This document shows, one piece after another, positions 12,116 through 27,100 of a DNA stretch of 64,000 nucleotides. The notes under the pieces were generated by a model that did no database searches, was not told the origin of the DNA, and worked only from the letters and a program-made list of their open reading frames with translations. A program made the position numbers and the translations under genes. Each line of letters opens with the position of its first letter. Within the stretch, counting starts at the first letter, position 1. Location: the NCBI GenBank assembly GCA_905331475.1, contig CAJNYU010002951.1:1-64000 (forward strand). The letters run 5' to 3'. This stretch comes from Rotaria socialis. Taxonomy: Eukaryota > Rotifera > Eurotatoria > Philodinida > Philodinidae.

Positions 12116-15100
12116 ATGAGGCGAACTTGGCTGTTCCATGTTCTGATCTCGGTAAGTTTTATAAGATTGTTAGTGATAATAAAAAAAATTCGCTTGAATA
12201 TTTTAGTTATGTCTCATCGAGCACATAACAGCAGTTTCAGTTGATTCACAAAGTAAGATAATATAGAGAGAAAGAAAAAAAATCTCATATATGCTTTTAT
12301 TAGGTCTACTGGGCTGCGGGGTGATTACTCGTCCATCACGAATTTATCCGTATAGTCCAGCGAACTATGATGGTACTTCCAATACACCTAGTCAATGTAT
12401 ACAATCATGTTCATCACTTAGTTATATATATGCCAGTGTATCGGCAGGTCGACTGTGTTTTTGTGGTTCAATAACAGCGAATACGGCACTTTTAAATTTG
12501 ACAACTACATCATGTCAAAGCACAGTATGTTCAGGCGATTCAACTCTTTATTGTGGTGATAATGATCATGAGCTTGTCTATGCTTCATTGGGTGTTATTG
12601 ATGTAAGTTTATTTTTTTCATTTGATCTATGTAATATGAATTTTTAGTGGGCAAGTATTGTTTTAAACGGCGGTGGATCCTCGATGGCTTTACAAGTCAA
12701 TCAAAATTATCAATTTAATCTTAATTATCACGGTGCAGTTGAGTATATTAATTATCTTATTGATTTTGGTGATGGTACAACAACTGGATGGTTTAGTGGG
12801 ACGCTAAATACGACAACAACGATTATGCATACTTTTACAAAAACTGGGCAATTTTCAATGTCACTTGCTGCTCGATCGCTAGTTGGAATGAAGGTAATAA
12901 TTAGAATTTCTTTTACAATAGTAGCATTAGCTGAGTAATTTTGATTTTATCGACATCATTAACATGTTTTTTTTCGAGTGTTAATTGAATTATCACTTTG
13001 ACAATTGTGCATAGAAAATTTCTAAAACAATCTGAAAATAACTCGTCTCTATATCAATCATGCTTTTAACCAATATAATAGAACTCTAATAAATCTCTAG
13101 TTTATTGTACTTCCCTATTCGATCTCGCCTAGATTCTTAGATAAGATTTATTTTACTTTTTAACAATTTTTTTCAACCTCTCAGAACTGGTCAAATTTTA
13201 TTCGCTAAGCAATTATTTAGTTGAAACGCAATTACGAAATTAGAAGTGATAACAGAAAAAAATTCAAGAATTATAGAATAACTTCCACAAAAAAATATTT
13301 ATCGATGTTCGAGTTTCAATTAGATTGACATCGAGAAGAATTTCTATTAAGAAAAATTATTTTCTCAAAGACATTTTTATGTCCTGAAACGAAACTTGTC
13401 GTTTATAGAATTTCTCATTCAGTGATAAGAATATTTTTCTTTTCTATACTATTACTCACGTGAAACAAAGTTCATGCATTTTCATTTTGAAAAATCACGT
13501 TGTTCATATCAATTTAATTCTATTTTTTAAGCCTTTACTGTCTGCAATGACAGTTAAAGTTTCCGACCAAATCTCATCATCGGATATTTCAATGACATGT
13601 CCCAATGCAACAAAAACCATGACGACTGTATCATGTACTTTTATATCAGTTCGCGGTACTGGTCTGACGGCTCAAGTTAATTACAATGGATCAATGCCAC
13701 TGTATTCAATGGCTAATGTTCCAAGTAGATACTATTGAAACTTGTCAGCAAAACTTTTGACATTTTCTATTATTTAGATGCACAATATTATACGTACGGT
13801 TCATCATCTGTTACAAGTTATCCAACAATAGATTCATCAGTAAATCTACTAACTGTAAATGATATTGTTATTTTACCGCAAAGTACCATTACGGTTGCTG
13901 GTCGAATAGCATCAATACAATTTTACAGTTCAGGAGCTGGCACAGTCAATATTTATGTAATTCATAATAGATCATTTCTATCTACAAGTTTTATAAATAT
14001 CTGCTTATGTTTTAGTTACTTCGTCTTGTGTGTACATCACCATCGATTTATTGTTATGATACAAATACATGTGGTAATTGTCTAAGTCCATATTCATTAC
14101 AATGTTCATCAAATATATATTCAACAATGACTCAATCATGTGCCAATGCCACACTAACTCAACGTTATCAACAGTCAATTTATTCCGGTGTAAATTTTCA
14201 AATTGTTGCTCAATGGGCAGTGAATACTGGTGGCGCCGGTTATCAACAGATAATTGCGAATTCAACAGTAAACATGATGAATCGAACAGTACTTGTGGGC
14301 GATGTTTTAGCATTAAAAGGTCAATTTATTGGAAAAGAAATTTCAACTGATAATACAACTGATTATCGATGTATAAATCCAACGATTGCCAGTAATGCAT
14401 TTACATGTTCAGTAGGAAGTTTATCATCAAATAGTACTACATATCGATATTTATTACAAACAACAATTATACAAGCAATACAAATAGCGCCCATAACTAT
14501 GTATAATAGCGTTGGATTTTTTGATGTTCAAGGTAGAATAACACAAAATAATGTAACATCATATTCAGCTTCAGCTATGTTACTTGTTGAGTGCAATATC
14601 GACTGGGTTGAAATTATCGGACCATCATTAGGAAATATTAATGTGATGAACTCATTTATAGCAAATATATATCCTCCTAGTAAGTATCTCTTTTTAAATC
14701 AGAATATTTAGTTTGATCAAATTATTTTTATTGTTTAGATGCAACAGTGACGATATATATGTGGTTTATTAATGGCAATAATACATTCAATTCAACAACA
14801 AATATGATGACTATATCTTTTCCCCAGGTTGGTATCTATACAATTGGTTGTCGCGCAGAAAATCTTCTTTCCGCGAAATATAATTCTACCATGGTTAATA
14901 TAGAAGATATTATATTAAATTTAGCATTACATGCTGGTAATATAACAAATGTTTCGACTTCTATGCCATTAGAAATAGCAAGATTTCAATTAAACATGGC
15001 TACGGGCAGTGATTATACATGTCGAATCAATTATGATACGTCACAATCAACAAGTAGGGTTTATTTTTATATATTTGGCTATATACCTGGAAGTTATGTG

Positions 15101-18100
15101 ACCAATCAATATTTACAACCAGGAGAATATAATGTAAGTCAAATTTAATGGATTTATCGATAAGAAAAAAATTGAGCTCAGTTGAAATTAACTTTTCAAA
15201 AGTGAATAGAATAAGTTAATCTAAATGAGAACATTCGTTAGATTTGAGTCAATACATGAGGAGCTAATATTCACCATCAATCACAATTAAGTATCGTATA
15301 CGTAACTAGTTAATATGTGATTATTATAAATTGAATAGAAACGATTAATTAAATTTTCTCATGATTCTTTAGGTCACGTGTACTTGTGAGAATACTGTTA
15401 GTAATGCATCGTATTCATTTATTCATTATGTACAATATCCGATAGTCGGTCTTCAACTACAGGAACAGGGTATATCGAAAAACAGGAATTTTCGTTTAAA
15501 TTTTACAATAACACAAGGAACAGCACCGAAATTTCGCATTCTGGTAAATGGTACACAAATTAATTACACATACAATGCACGATATAATCTTGTTCAAACA
15601 GATGAATTGCCTGCTCAGTCGTTATCGGTTATTTTTAAGGTTGAAATTTATGCATGGAATTATTTATCATCAAGTTATGTATCTGACGTATTTTCTATTG
15701 TTTCACCTATAGTGAATCCTCAGATAAGATCATCGATTGGGAATACATTATTTCCTGGTCCTATTCTATTTGAATACACAATGTATTCCGGTGAAAATAT
15801 CAATGTTGTATTTTACTTTGGCGATACAATGTTTGATGATCCAATTACATGTCACTTTGCTGGTAATTATATTGCTAATGTGTGGAATTCGTGTCCAGAT
15901 ACAAATCATACATTTGTAATTCCTGGTACATTAACAGTTATTGTCGCGTTTACAAATGAAATAAATACAATTTACAGATATTTAACAGTAACACTATCAA
16001 CATCCATTACTCCAATTGAACCTGTTACAATTTTACAAATACCATCAAGTAAATGTGTTGCTCCATATGTGGAAAATCGTGCTATTGCTTCATTTATGAT
16101 TCAATCATTAAGTTTAACATTGAAACCAGCTTCAAATGCACAAGTTACAATTATCCCTGATTCAATTAACCAACCAACAGTGACACAAGGACCCTTTCAA
16201 TTAACAATGAATTATTTTGCTTCGCCAGCAGCTAGTTCAAATGGTCTTAATGTTGTCTATAAATTACCTGGTAAAATAGAAGAAAATCTACCACGAATAA
16301 ATTAATATATATATATATACATTTTTCTTTCTTTCTTGTAGGAGCTTATACAGCTATTTTTAAAGTTAGTAATAACATTGACTCAGCGAATATTAGTTGT
16401 GTTGTACAAGTTATACCAATTCTTCAAAATATTTATTATTCAATTAGTCCATTAAATTGGGCGTTGCATTCTCTAACACCGCTTCAAGCGTCGATTTATG
16501 TTGCTGATCCGAATCCAGGCCCGGTTACGTTAACGTGGGATTTTGGTGACGGTACAATTGTTTCTAGAGCAAGAACAGGTACAGATTTTTAACAAATTGT
16601 CATTTCAGCACCTTTTTCCTCATCTAGAAATGAAATAATGGATAATAGGTTTCTCTTGCTTTCATGTCTTGTAATGACATCTGTTCATAGTCTCAAAGTT
16701 ATAGTAAAAGTCCTAGAGAATTGGTTGATAAAAGGACATACATCGATTGCATTGATCAAAACTCGAAAATTTTGAGACTTTTCACTTCAATAGAAAAATA
16801 GAGTAAGTTTCTGTAAGCTATGACTTAAAAAACTTAGTCAAGCATTTGATTTCCTGCTGATTTATTGGTTAGTCATTTTTAGAATGCATAGAAAATAATG
16901 TTATAAATCTTCAACTATTCTATTTGCTCCTCTTTAACAGAAATCGAAATAAAGTTTACTTTTCTACTTCATTGAATTTTTAGTTTATTTTATCCGTATC
17001 ATTTTTTTCACAGCTACTCAACAGCTTCAACCCGATACAACATCCCATGCATATACATCAATCGGTACTTACACATTGGCAATATCAGCTCAAGGTCCAT
17101 ATAATACTGTAACGAAAAACTTCTCCATCATAGTTCAATATCCTGTTTCGACATTTTTTGTCAACTTTACAAATATAATCGGTTCTCCGAGTTTGATCGT
17201 TTATAGTGGAAGTAAGTTTTAATATCAAAACTAAAATCAGATTAAAAAAAAAACATACTGAATATTTTCTCAGCTCCAACAACGATATCATTAAATGTAA
17301 ACGATCAAAGTTTGCCATCAGCATCAAATCTTAGTCTATTTGTTGATTATAATGATACAAATCTATTAGCAACAAATAGTGTCATTGATGTTGGATTGCC
17401 ATACATCAATTCTTATAGATTTCTCTCGTCCGGCATTTATCTTGTTAATTTTACTGTTTATAACTATGTTTCGTCAGTCACTCAAATAATTAAAGTTGCC
17501 ATTAATGCACCATTTAATAATTATGCATTTACCGTTTGTTATTTACTACCAACATTAACAAGTTCGTTAAGTGACACATGCAATTTAACATTAAATACTG
17601 GATTCTATTATATACCTAAACAAAGTCAATTAGTTGTTTATGTAACATGGACAAATCCAAGTAAGTTTCAGAAGGAAAGAAAATTTCGTCGAAAACAAAA
17701 ACATCTTCTTCTATTTTAAGGTGGTGTTGCTGAATCGTTTGATGTTTTCTTTAAAAATGCTTCGACTATGGTATTTAATCAAACATTAATGCTGAGTCAA
17801 GTTGCAAATTTATCAGAAATCTCTGGCGTTGCTTCTGGTACGCCATTATTTCGTTTAGTTATCGATCTGGAAAGTAATAATCTCTTATTAGTAAGTTAAT
17901 ATTCATCAATTTAGAAAAGATAATTTCTCTGAATTTTAATTTATTATCGTAGGACGGTCTATATACTCTTCAAGTAAGAGCTAACAATCCATTATTTACA
18001 GCTCAATACTCGTTAAACATATATATTTTGTCAATGGTCGCTGGTTTATCAATAGATGATAATGATATTCTTGTTGCACCCAATGTTCCTAAATCATTTC

Positions 18101-21100
18101 TAGCAGTATATCAAAATTTTTCATCATTATCTTGCTTATATATTCAATATTCGGGTAATAAGAGTGAATGCTACGGAGATTCAGTATCATGTTCATCGTT
18201 GGCATCAGATTTGACACCCGTATTACAATCATGTCCATTGCCAATACAATCGTTTGTTTATAATAATTCATCAATTTCATTTACACATACATTTAGTACA
18301 TCAAATGCATGGGTGTATGCTTACGCATGGAACTATGTCACATATACGAGTGCAAGAGCTTTTTTTCCGTTTCCATTATCAAATTTTAGTTGTAGGCTAC
18401 CAAAAGTACAATTTGATGTTTACAATCCTGTAATGCGTTGGGCACGTCGTGTTCAACGTAGTCACGCATTTTCAGTTGTAACTCGAATCAATTTGTCTTG
18501 TTCAGGTTCATTGAGCAATATCAAACAATGGAATATATTAAAATGTAATACTCAGACAGAGCAATGCTATCAAACACAAGCACTAAATCAACTCGTATCT
18601 CAATTACCAACAGCACAAACATCGGAAATTTATCTAACGGCACAAACATTACCGATAGGAACCTATTTATTTAATTTTACCGTTTCAATGAGTTCACGAC
18701 CAAATGTGTTAACATCAGATTATACTTATGTACAAGTTGTTTCATCAGATATCATAGTTAATTTACTTATGAATGGAACATCGATGATAACCAATGGAGT
18801 AGCACAAAGTATTCTATTTCAACCAGGTGCTTATTCAATTGATCCTGATTCCAATTATTTTAATGCTCAAGTAAGATATTCTATATTTTGTTTTTCAAAT
18901 GCTAAAATTATTTGATTTTAGAATTGGACATACGAATATTATTGTCGCATCTATGGGCAAGCTTCTTATCCGATGTTCAACGGACAAGAAATATCAATTG
19001 ATTCTACTCTTGTTGATCCAGTCAATCCATCATGTTTCGATTCGCCAGGTAACATCTACCAGTAGAAAAAAAAATCTAGATTTTAAAAATAAATGCCATA
19101 AAATTCTTGAGGAAAATTTCGCACGAGGGTATACTGTAATAAAAATATTTTCTACTGAATGTCATAGATCGTTTTAGTGATTCGCCGAATTTGTATTAAG
19201 ACTTAAGAATGTTCTGAGAAATATTTTGAATAAAACCAGTTCATACAATTAAACCCGACGCATAAAATTGCCTTAAATGAGACTAGATATAAAATTCAAT
19301 AAATAACTTTGTTAAATCTGCAATATTTTTTATTTTTTCTTCTTAGGTAATACTAGTCTTTTTAAATATGGACCAGATACTAATCAATCAATTCTTTATA
19401 TTGCACCGTTTGCTTTACAATCTGGTCTATCGTATGAATTTAAAACTATTATAACAAATATTTATGATACTTCAATTCAATATGCCGGATATGCTGTAGT
19501 ACAAGTTCAAGAAGATAATTCTGTTGAGATTTCTGTTGAGTAAGATGGAACAGAATCGAACTATTCAAAATAAAAAAACGAATGTCTTTGTTCTTTCAGA
19601 TGTGTTATTAATATGTGTATACCAGACGGTGAATATCAACTTATCAATCCAACTACACAGGCTCTTGTAACATCAGCTTGTGTTTCCGGCTGTGAAAATA
19701 TGACAAATGCTGATATTCAATGGAGTGTTTATTATGGCTTGCAAACAGGTTATCCAAATAATGATGTACAATGGATTTTATTTACAAATATGAGTTCATT
19801 TGATAATATATTTTTCTACGGTATTTATCAAAAAATATTTTTCATTTCGCGTTTCAAACTTAGCCTGTTTCTTTTTCAGGTCGAACTAGAGTAAATTTTA
19901 CAGTAACAAATGAATTATTTTTAAGTTATCCAACAATTAAGTATTGGCAATTTCAATCATTCTATATCGTAACAACAAATAATGGTGTTGCAACTGGTGC
20001 AGGCGCAATAAGATTTTCAATTAATTCACCACCAGAAAACGGTACATGTACGGTCAGTTCTACAAATGGAACTTCTATGACATCTTTTGAATTTTCATGT
20101 TTAAATTGGTCGGATCCCAATGGTATTGGTGGTTATTCATTTTATGGTAAGTATACTTATACGTATGCTACATAAAATAGAACATAAGACAAGGGTTGTC
20201 TTAATATGAATGCATTTTGGCAATCAACTGTATAGAGTGTAGACCTACGGAAAATTACGCATTGTCTCATTGAGTTTTATTTATTACTGCATATCTCCTC
20301 CTAACTGATTTTGTGAAATTCAAATATTGTTTCGATAACGAAGATCTTTAAAACAAATGATACACATTATATATATTTCCAAGAAAAGATAAACTATTTG
20401 TATGATCTCATTTAATATTCTTCTAGCATATACATCAATTGGCAGTGGTCGAATTCTGATCGCTTTTACAACATTATCAATTGTCGAATTATATCTACCA
20501 ATTGGTGATCCAAATAACAGTTATGCACTTCAGGTATTCGTTGAAATTCATGATATATATGACGTTATTGCTACTTATAATTTGTCAACTATTACTGTAA
20601 GAATTTCAAGATCTCCTGTCATTCTTCGATTACATATAAAAATCTGTTTTGCTGTTTTAGGTCATTCCAGATGACGCAGCAATAATGAGTTTTATTGCGT
20701 TATCACAATCATCGGCGACATTAGGTACCACTAATAATTATCTTGAACGATTACTTTATAGTGGAAATCAAAATATGGCAAGTCAATTAGTATTATCTTT
20801 ATCACAAGTGCTTAATTTAATGTATTCAAGAGCGCTAGATAATGCTACATCAGGTTGAGAGAAAGAAGACAGCTTTTGTTTTTTGACGAATTTAATTTCA
20901 AAACTATTTTCTTATTCTAGAAAATATACCTGCACAAAATCTTTATGTATCCGGTTTACTTGCATCGAATTCGGTCAGTTAAAATAAAAACGTATTCATT
21001 GAATGTCATTTTCAATATATTCTCTATAGAATTCTATAACGACGAACACATCGGCAAATGCAAGTGATGCAATGAGGACATTTGCAGCTGCTCTCAATGT

Positions 21101-24100
21101 TGACGCTTATGTACGGGATTATGCTGTGAAATTCGTTACAACTTTACCAATAACAACTGCTCATAGTATTAGCCTTCAAGCATCAACAATGAATTATTTA
21201 ACTCAAGCAACGTCAGCATTAACTCGAGATGCCGTCGTATGTTTATCAATTTGAATTTTTACTATTTTGCTGTTGTTTTTTTTCTTTCTGGCAAATAGGC
21301 TTCAGCTGCATCGAAATGTAGTGATTTAGTTAATGTACTAAGTGGAATGGTTTACACAGTATCCTACGAAGATGTAAAACTGGCAGTTGAAGGTATTACT
21401 CAATTAGCAAGTAATATTCTAGTCGCTGTTAATACACCATTGATGGGTCGTGGTATTGCTTTAAATTTGGATTATGATAGTGCTAATAGGTTACCAGCAG
21501 ATTATGACACGGATCTTGAGTCTCCTTGGTCGAATCCAAATCTATTCGCTGATAAAAATGATTTCTCATTGGAAACAATATATAAAAATAGAAATTTATA
21601 TTATCAACAACAGAGTGCAAATGAAGCTATGCAACAAGTAGAAAATATACTAACAGAATCTGCTAATACTCTTAGTGTACATATGAATATTGGGCAAACC
21701 AATGTCATAGTTACAGATTCAATATTAATGACAACGTCAAAATTAACAATCGAGAATTTAGATTCTCTAAATATTTCAAAAGTTGGAGGTTCTATAATTC
21801 GTCTACCAAACCTATCCTATTGTAGTTTGTTATTGGACAATGATTTCTGCTCTAATAATACTGAAATTACAACTAACGTAAGAATATATTTCTCGTCTCT
21901 ATGAAATTTATCTGTTTGTTTTTTTCTATGTTTTAGTCAGTTGATATACCTTTAGCCGGAGCTGGTTATAATGGACGTGCATACGCAAATGTGAATATGT
22001 CTCGAAGCGTATCACTGGAATTATTGGATTCAACAGGCGCAGCTATACCAGTTACAAAGCTTCCACAACCAATTGAAATAATAATTCCACGTGATCCAAA
22101 TTTAGTTATACCGCCCATGACATTAGAAAATGCCACTGGAGAAACAAGATCAACAGGAGCTAATAATAATCGACTATTCTCACTTTATTATGTTAATGTA
22201 ACAAGTTCAATAGCAGGTTTAACGTTATCAGCAACGTTTGAATTACAACCAGATAATTTATCGACGGGTTATTTCGTTATTTTAAGTTTTGATGCCATTC
22301 CAATATTGAACAGTACATTGAATACCATATATGGATATAAACTTTTTTGTCCGAAAGGTAAATCTGAATTTCTCATTATCCAAAATATTATTCTGTTTCT
22401 TTTCGTTTTTATTAGATCAAATTTTGACCGATAGCGATGGTTATCTTTATTCATATTTTCTTGATAATATTCAAACTTTGAATCATGAATATGCTATGTT
22501 TGGCATACGCGAATTGAATGCATCCGAATATCATAGTTATTGCATCAACTACGTAAATATGTCGAACTCAGCAATACTAGTTAAGGATGAAATAGTTAAT
22601 TTTACTTCAAACTATCGACTACGTTCATATACATCAGCTTGTTATTATCTTGATGCAAGTCTTTATTGGGACACGCAAAATATGTTGGTAAGTTTAGTCG
22701 TTCTTTTGTTGAACTTATAGCTTTGTGACATAGTCAATATTAACATATTGAGATGTATTACAATATGTCTGGACCTAGTGTAGAAATATAACGTTAAATT
22801 AAGAAAAAATAAAAATAAAAATATGTCTACCTTAGGTTGGCCCACAAACTAGTCATACTCAAACACAATGTTTTACAAATCATTTAACAACATTTGCAGG
22901 CGGATGGATCGTTTTACCGGCACCAATCAATTGGAATTATGTATTTGCTAATGCTGATTTTTCGAAAAATATGACCATTTATTTAACACTGATAATACTG
23001 GCAATATTTTATATTATATTTATGATTTATGCTCGATATAAAGATAGAAAAGATGTTGAAAAAGTAAGAAAAAAAAAAGTATAGAACCTACCGATTCAAT
23101 TTATTGTGTGAATGTTCTCGTTTTCTAGCTTGGTGTTACTCCATTACCAGATAATATTCGGAATGATAAATATTATTATCAAATACTTGTATTTACTGGT
23201 TTTAGAAAGGACTCGGGAACTAGTTCAAAGGTAAATTATTTATTTGTACTAGTTGCTTGAAAGGTTTTAAAAAAAGAACAACGAATCCTATTTTATTAAA
23301 GGTTCATTTTGTTATCTCTGGTGACGATGAAGAAACAGGCGTACGTACTTTAGAAGATCCGAAAAGAAAAGTTTTACAACGTGGTGGTATTGATTCATTT
23401 ATTATGGCTGTACCAAAGTAAATTAGATTTATAGTCAAAAGAACTTGTTGAACATAAAACTTTTCAAACATTACATTTTCAGATCACTTGGTCGACTTAA
23501 CTATATGCGTATTTGGCACGACAATTCAGGTAGAGGAAATCAAGCATCGTGGTTTCTCAAATATATTATTGTGCGAGATTTACAAACAATGGAAAAAAAT
23601 CATTTCATTTGTCAAGAATGGTTTGCCGTAGAAAAAGATGATGGAGCTGTAAGATTGATGGGGAGGAAAACAAAAATTCTATTGTAATTCCATTTAGATC
23701 GATCGTTTGTTACCTGTAGCTGGTGACGCACAGAAAGCCGATTTTACATATTTATTATCAAAGAAGACATATCATTCACTGTCTGATGGTCATCTGTGGT
23801 TTTCAGTTTTTTCAAGACCACCATCAACAAGATTTACATGTACACAACGTTGTACATGCTGTTTTGTTTTACTCTTGATGTCTATGTAAGTCTAACTTGG
23901 AAGGTAAAACGTGAGAGAGCTTTACAGTTTCTCAAGCGAATCGTATAGCAACTCAAATAAATTCGATTTTGGCTGTCGCAAAGGATTTCATTGATATTTT
24001 ACGCAAATTCTAAGCGCAAAAGATACAATCCACTACTGTTTTGCGGAAGATAAAAATACTTGATTTTCGTACGATTAAAAACAAAATGCTAAACGTAAAA

Positions 24101-27100
24101 GTTCTGGCAGATATAATAATGTGATGCATGTCTAATACTCGCTCTTTTCGAAGGTGACTAACTGTTTAAAAAAATCTATTTTTCACTTAGGTTAATGAAC
24201 GTGATGTATTATGATTTGTCAGCACAAGCAAAAACTGTAACAGCTGGTGCAATATCAGCGGGGCCATTTTTCATCACACCGGAACAGGTCAGTGATTGTT
24301 TTTTTCATCAACTTTTTAAAATCATCAATATTGACATTTAGATTGGAATTGGTGTTATTGTTGAATTAATTTGTTTCTTGCCAAGTACAATTTTAGTGGA
24401 ACTGTTTCGCCGTTTACGTCTTCGTCGAACTCCAGTATCACCTGTGCGTAAAGCTCTTGAACGAATCCAAAATGAACATTACGAACAACAAAGACAAGCT
24501 GCACTCAGCAATGTACACCCACAATTATCTAAGTAGGACAAATTCGATTTCTTCATTCAGTATCGTGATGATTTGTTTTCTTCTCTTCAAAATATTTAGC
24601 TATATCATTAATTCCGATCCGATTTTATCGAAGAATGAACTTGATAGAATGCGAAATACATTAGCATCACCTTTGCCTGATCAAAAAAATTCAAACACCA
24701 TTACTGAACAAAAGTCGAAACCAAAAAATGGAAAACAGAAAATAACTTTACCATGGTGGTTCATTTTCATTGCATATGCTCTCTCATTTTTTGTTGTTGT
24801 AACATCGGGATTTTTTATTCTTGCACGTGGTATTGAATTGGGTGATGACAAAACACGTAAATGGCTTACATCGTCTATAACTGGATTTTTCTCATCAATA
24901 CTTTTAACACAACCAGTTAAAGTAATACAGGAATAAAATATCACTATTCTTTTTTTATTATTAATATTTTTCTCTATACTTTTAGGTTCTGTTTATGGCA
25001 ATATTTTTTGCTTTATTTATTCGTCGTGATGAAGATATTATGATCGATGACGACGAATATGACTTATTTCTTGAAGGTGATGAACAATATTTACATGTAT
25101 TTGATGATCAATCTTTGTTAACGTTTCGAACGAAATCTGGGCATATACCGTTAGGCACAGGCGAATTAGCTGAAGCACGCAGTAAACGTTTAAATGAATT
25201 AAAAATGTGGGAGATTTTGCTTGAATTATTTGCATATATATCATTTCTATGGATACTTTATGTTGTTACCTATTCAAACCGTGATCCTAATGCATATTTT
25301 CTTAAGAGACATTTATCCAGAGATTTTCTCGATTTAGGCAATGCAACAAATAATTACAAACAGGTAAATATATATATATTTTTCAAAAGATTTTTATTTA
25401 AATATAGTTCAGAGAAATTACAAGATATATTGAAAACACTTGAGAACTTAGATCTACGAAACTAGTCCTGGTTCCGGGACTAAGACCTAAAAAAATACAG
25501 TTCCCATAAAAAGAAGAAAAAGAAACTTGCGTACTCTGGAATGCAATTGAAGTAGGACTGTGCTGGAGTTGTAGTAAAGAATTTCACAAAGTTTTTCTCT
25601 AAACAGGTACATACAATAGAATAGCCAGCATCGCCGAAACCGGGACGAATGAACTATAGTTCCGCACATCTCTAATTGAGAATTATTAATCGAATTATTT
25701 ATAACAATAAAGATAATTTCGATCAATACTGCTAATTTGAAATTTCCTTGTTCCTAGACTGAAATCGTTCAATTGTCCAAAGGATTTTATTCATTCTCCC
25801 ATTGCTTTACATTTTAGATTTATTCCATCGATCAATATTGGAACTGGTTGAGTACGGCATTTGTATCACATATTCGAGCTTCAAATTGGTATAATGGTGA
25901 TTTACCAACGAATCTAAGTGGTAAATATTTGATTTCTGTCCTGTCGTTATATGGTTCTTGAAATTTTTCTTTCTTTCTAGGTTATATTGATGATAAAACA
26001 AATCGTATCCTTGGTTGGGCAACAATGCGTCAATTACGTGTGAAACCTGGTATTTTTTTTCAATCTTCTTTTTTTTCTGTTTTAAAATTGAACTTGATTT
26101 AGATTCATGTAAAACTTTGTCATCGTTTACCAGCATTATTAAATCATGCCAAGCAGCTTATAGTTATTTTACTGAAGATAAACTTTCATTTGATCCTGGT
26201 TGGACAACAATTTTCAATGCCAGTAGTACCTATATGGGATCATATCCAGCATCAATAAGAAAAGCATTTATGTATAACAAAAGTGAATCTCTTGATACAT
26301 ATCCATATACTGGCGAACAAGGAGTATATGGTGGAGGCGGTTATGTATATGAATTTCGTGGAACAATGAATGAACTGTTAGGAAATCTATCATTATTAAG
26401 AGAATTGTCATGGATTGATATGCGAACACGAGCTGTTATTATACAAATAAGTTTATATAATCCTAATATGAATTTATTTATATTTGTCACAATTCTTGCT
26501 GAATTCTCAGAGTTAGGTGGTGTTTATCCGTCAGCACGTATTGAACCATTATCATTATTGAATTATTTTGACGGTATAAATAAGAACGATAAATAGAACA
26601 AAAATCATACGATGAAAAAAATTCTTGTTTCTTATTTAGGTTTAGGTTTATTTAAATTTATCTGCGCAGCTATCTATATGGTGTTTATCATCTATTATAT
26701 GCAACGTGAGATTCGTTCAATCATTAGTCGTCGAGCGCATTATTTTCATGATTTTTGGTCATATCCAGAAATTGGTATAATTGCATGTTCGTGGGCAGGC
26801 TTAGGTATTTATATATGGCGTACACGCGAATGTGCGAGGATTACTACATTATTCAAAGAAACAAATGGTTATGCTTATGTCAACTTACAATTAGCATCCT
26901 ATGTTGATGATATATTAACATTTTTATTAGGCTTTTGTTGTTTTTTTGGCACAATTAAATTTCTTCGTTTATTAAGATTTAATCAACGTATGTCAATGTT
27001 ATCATCAACATTAATGTATGCAGCCAAAGATTTATTATCATTTACCTGTATGTTTTCCATTATTTACATGGGCTATCTATCATTATTTTTTCTGCTATTC

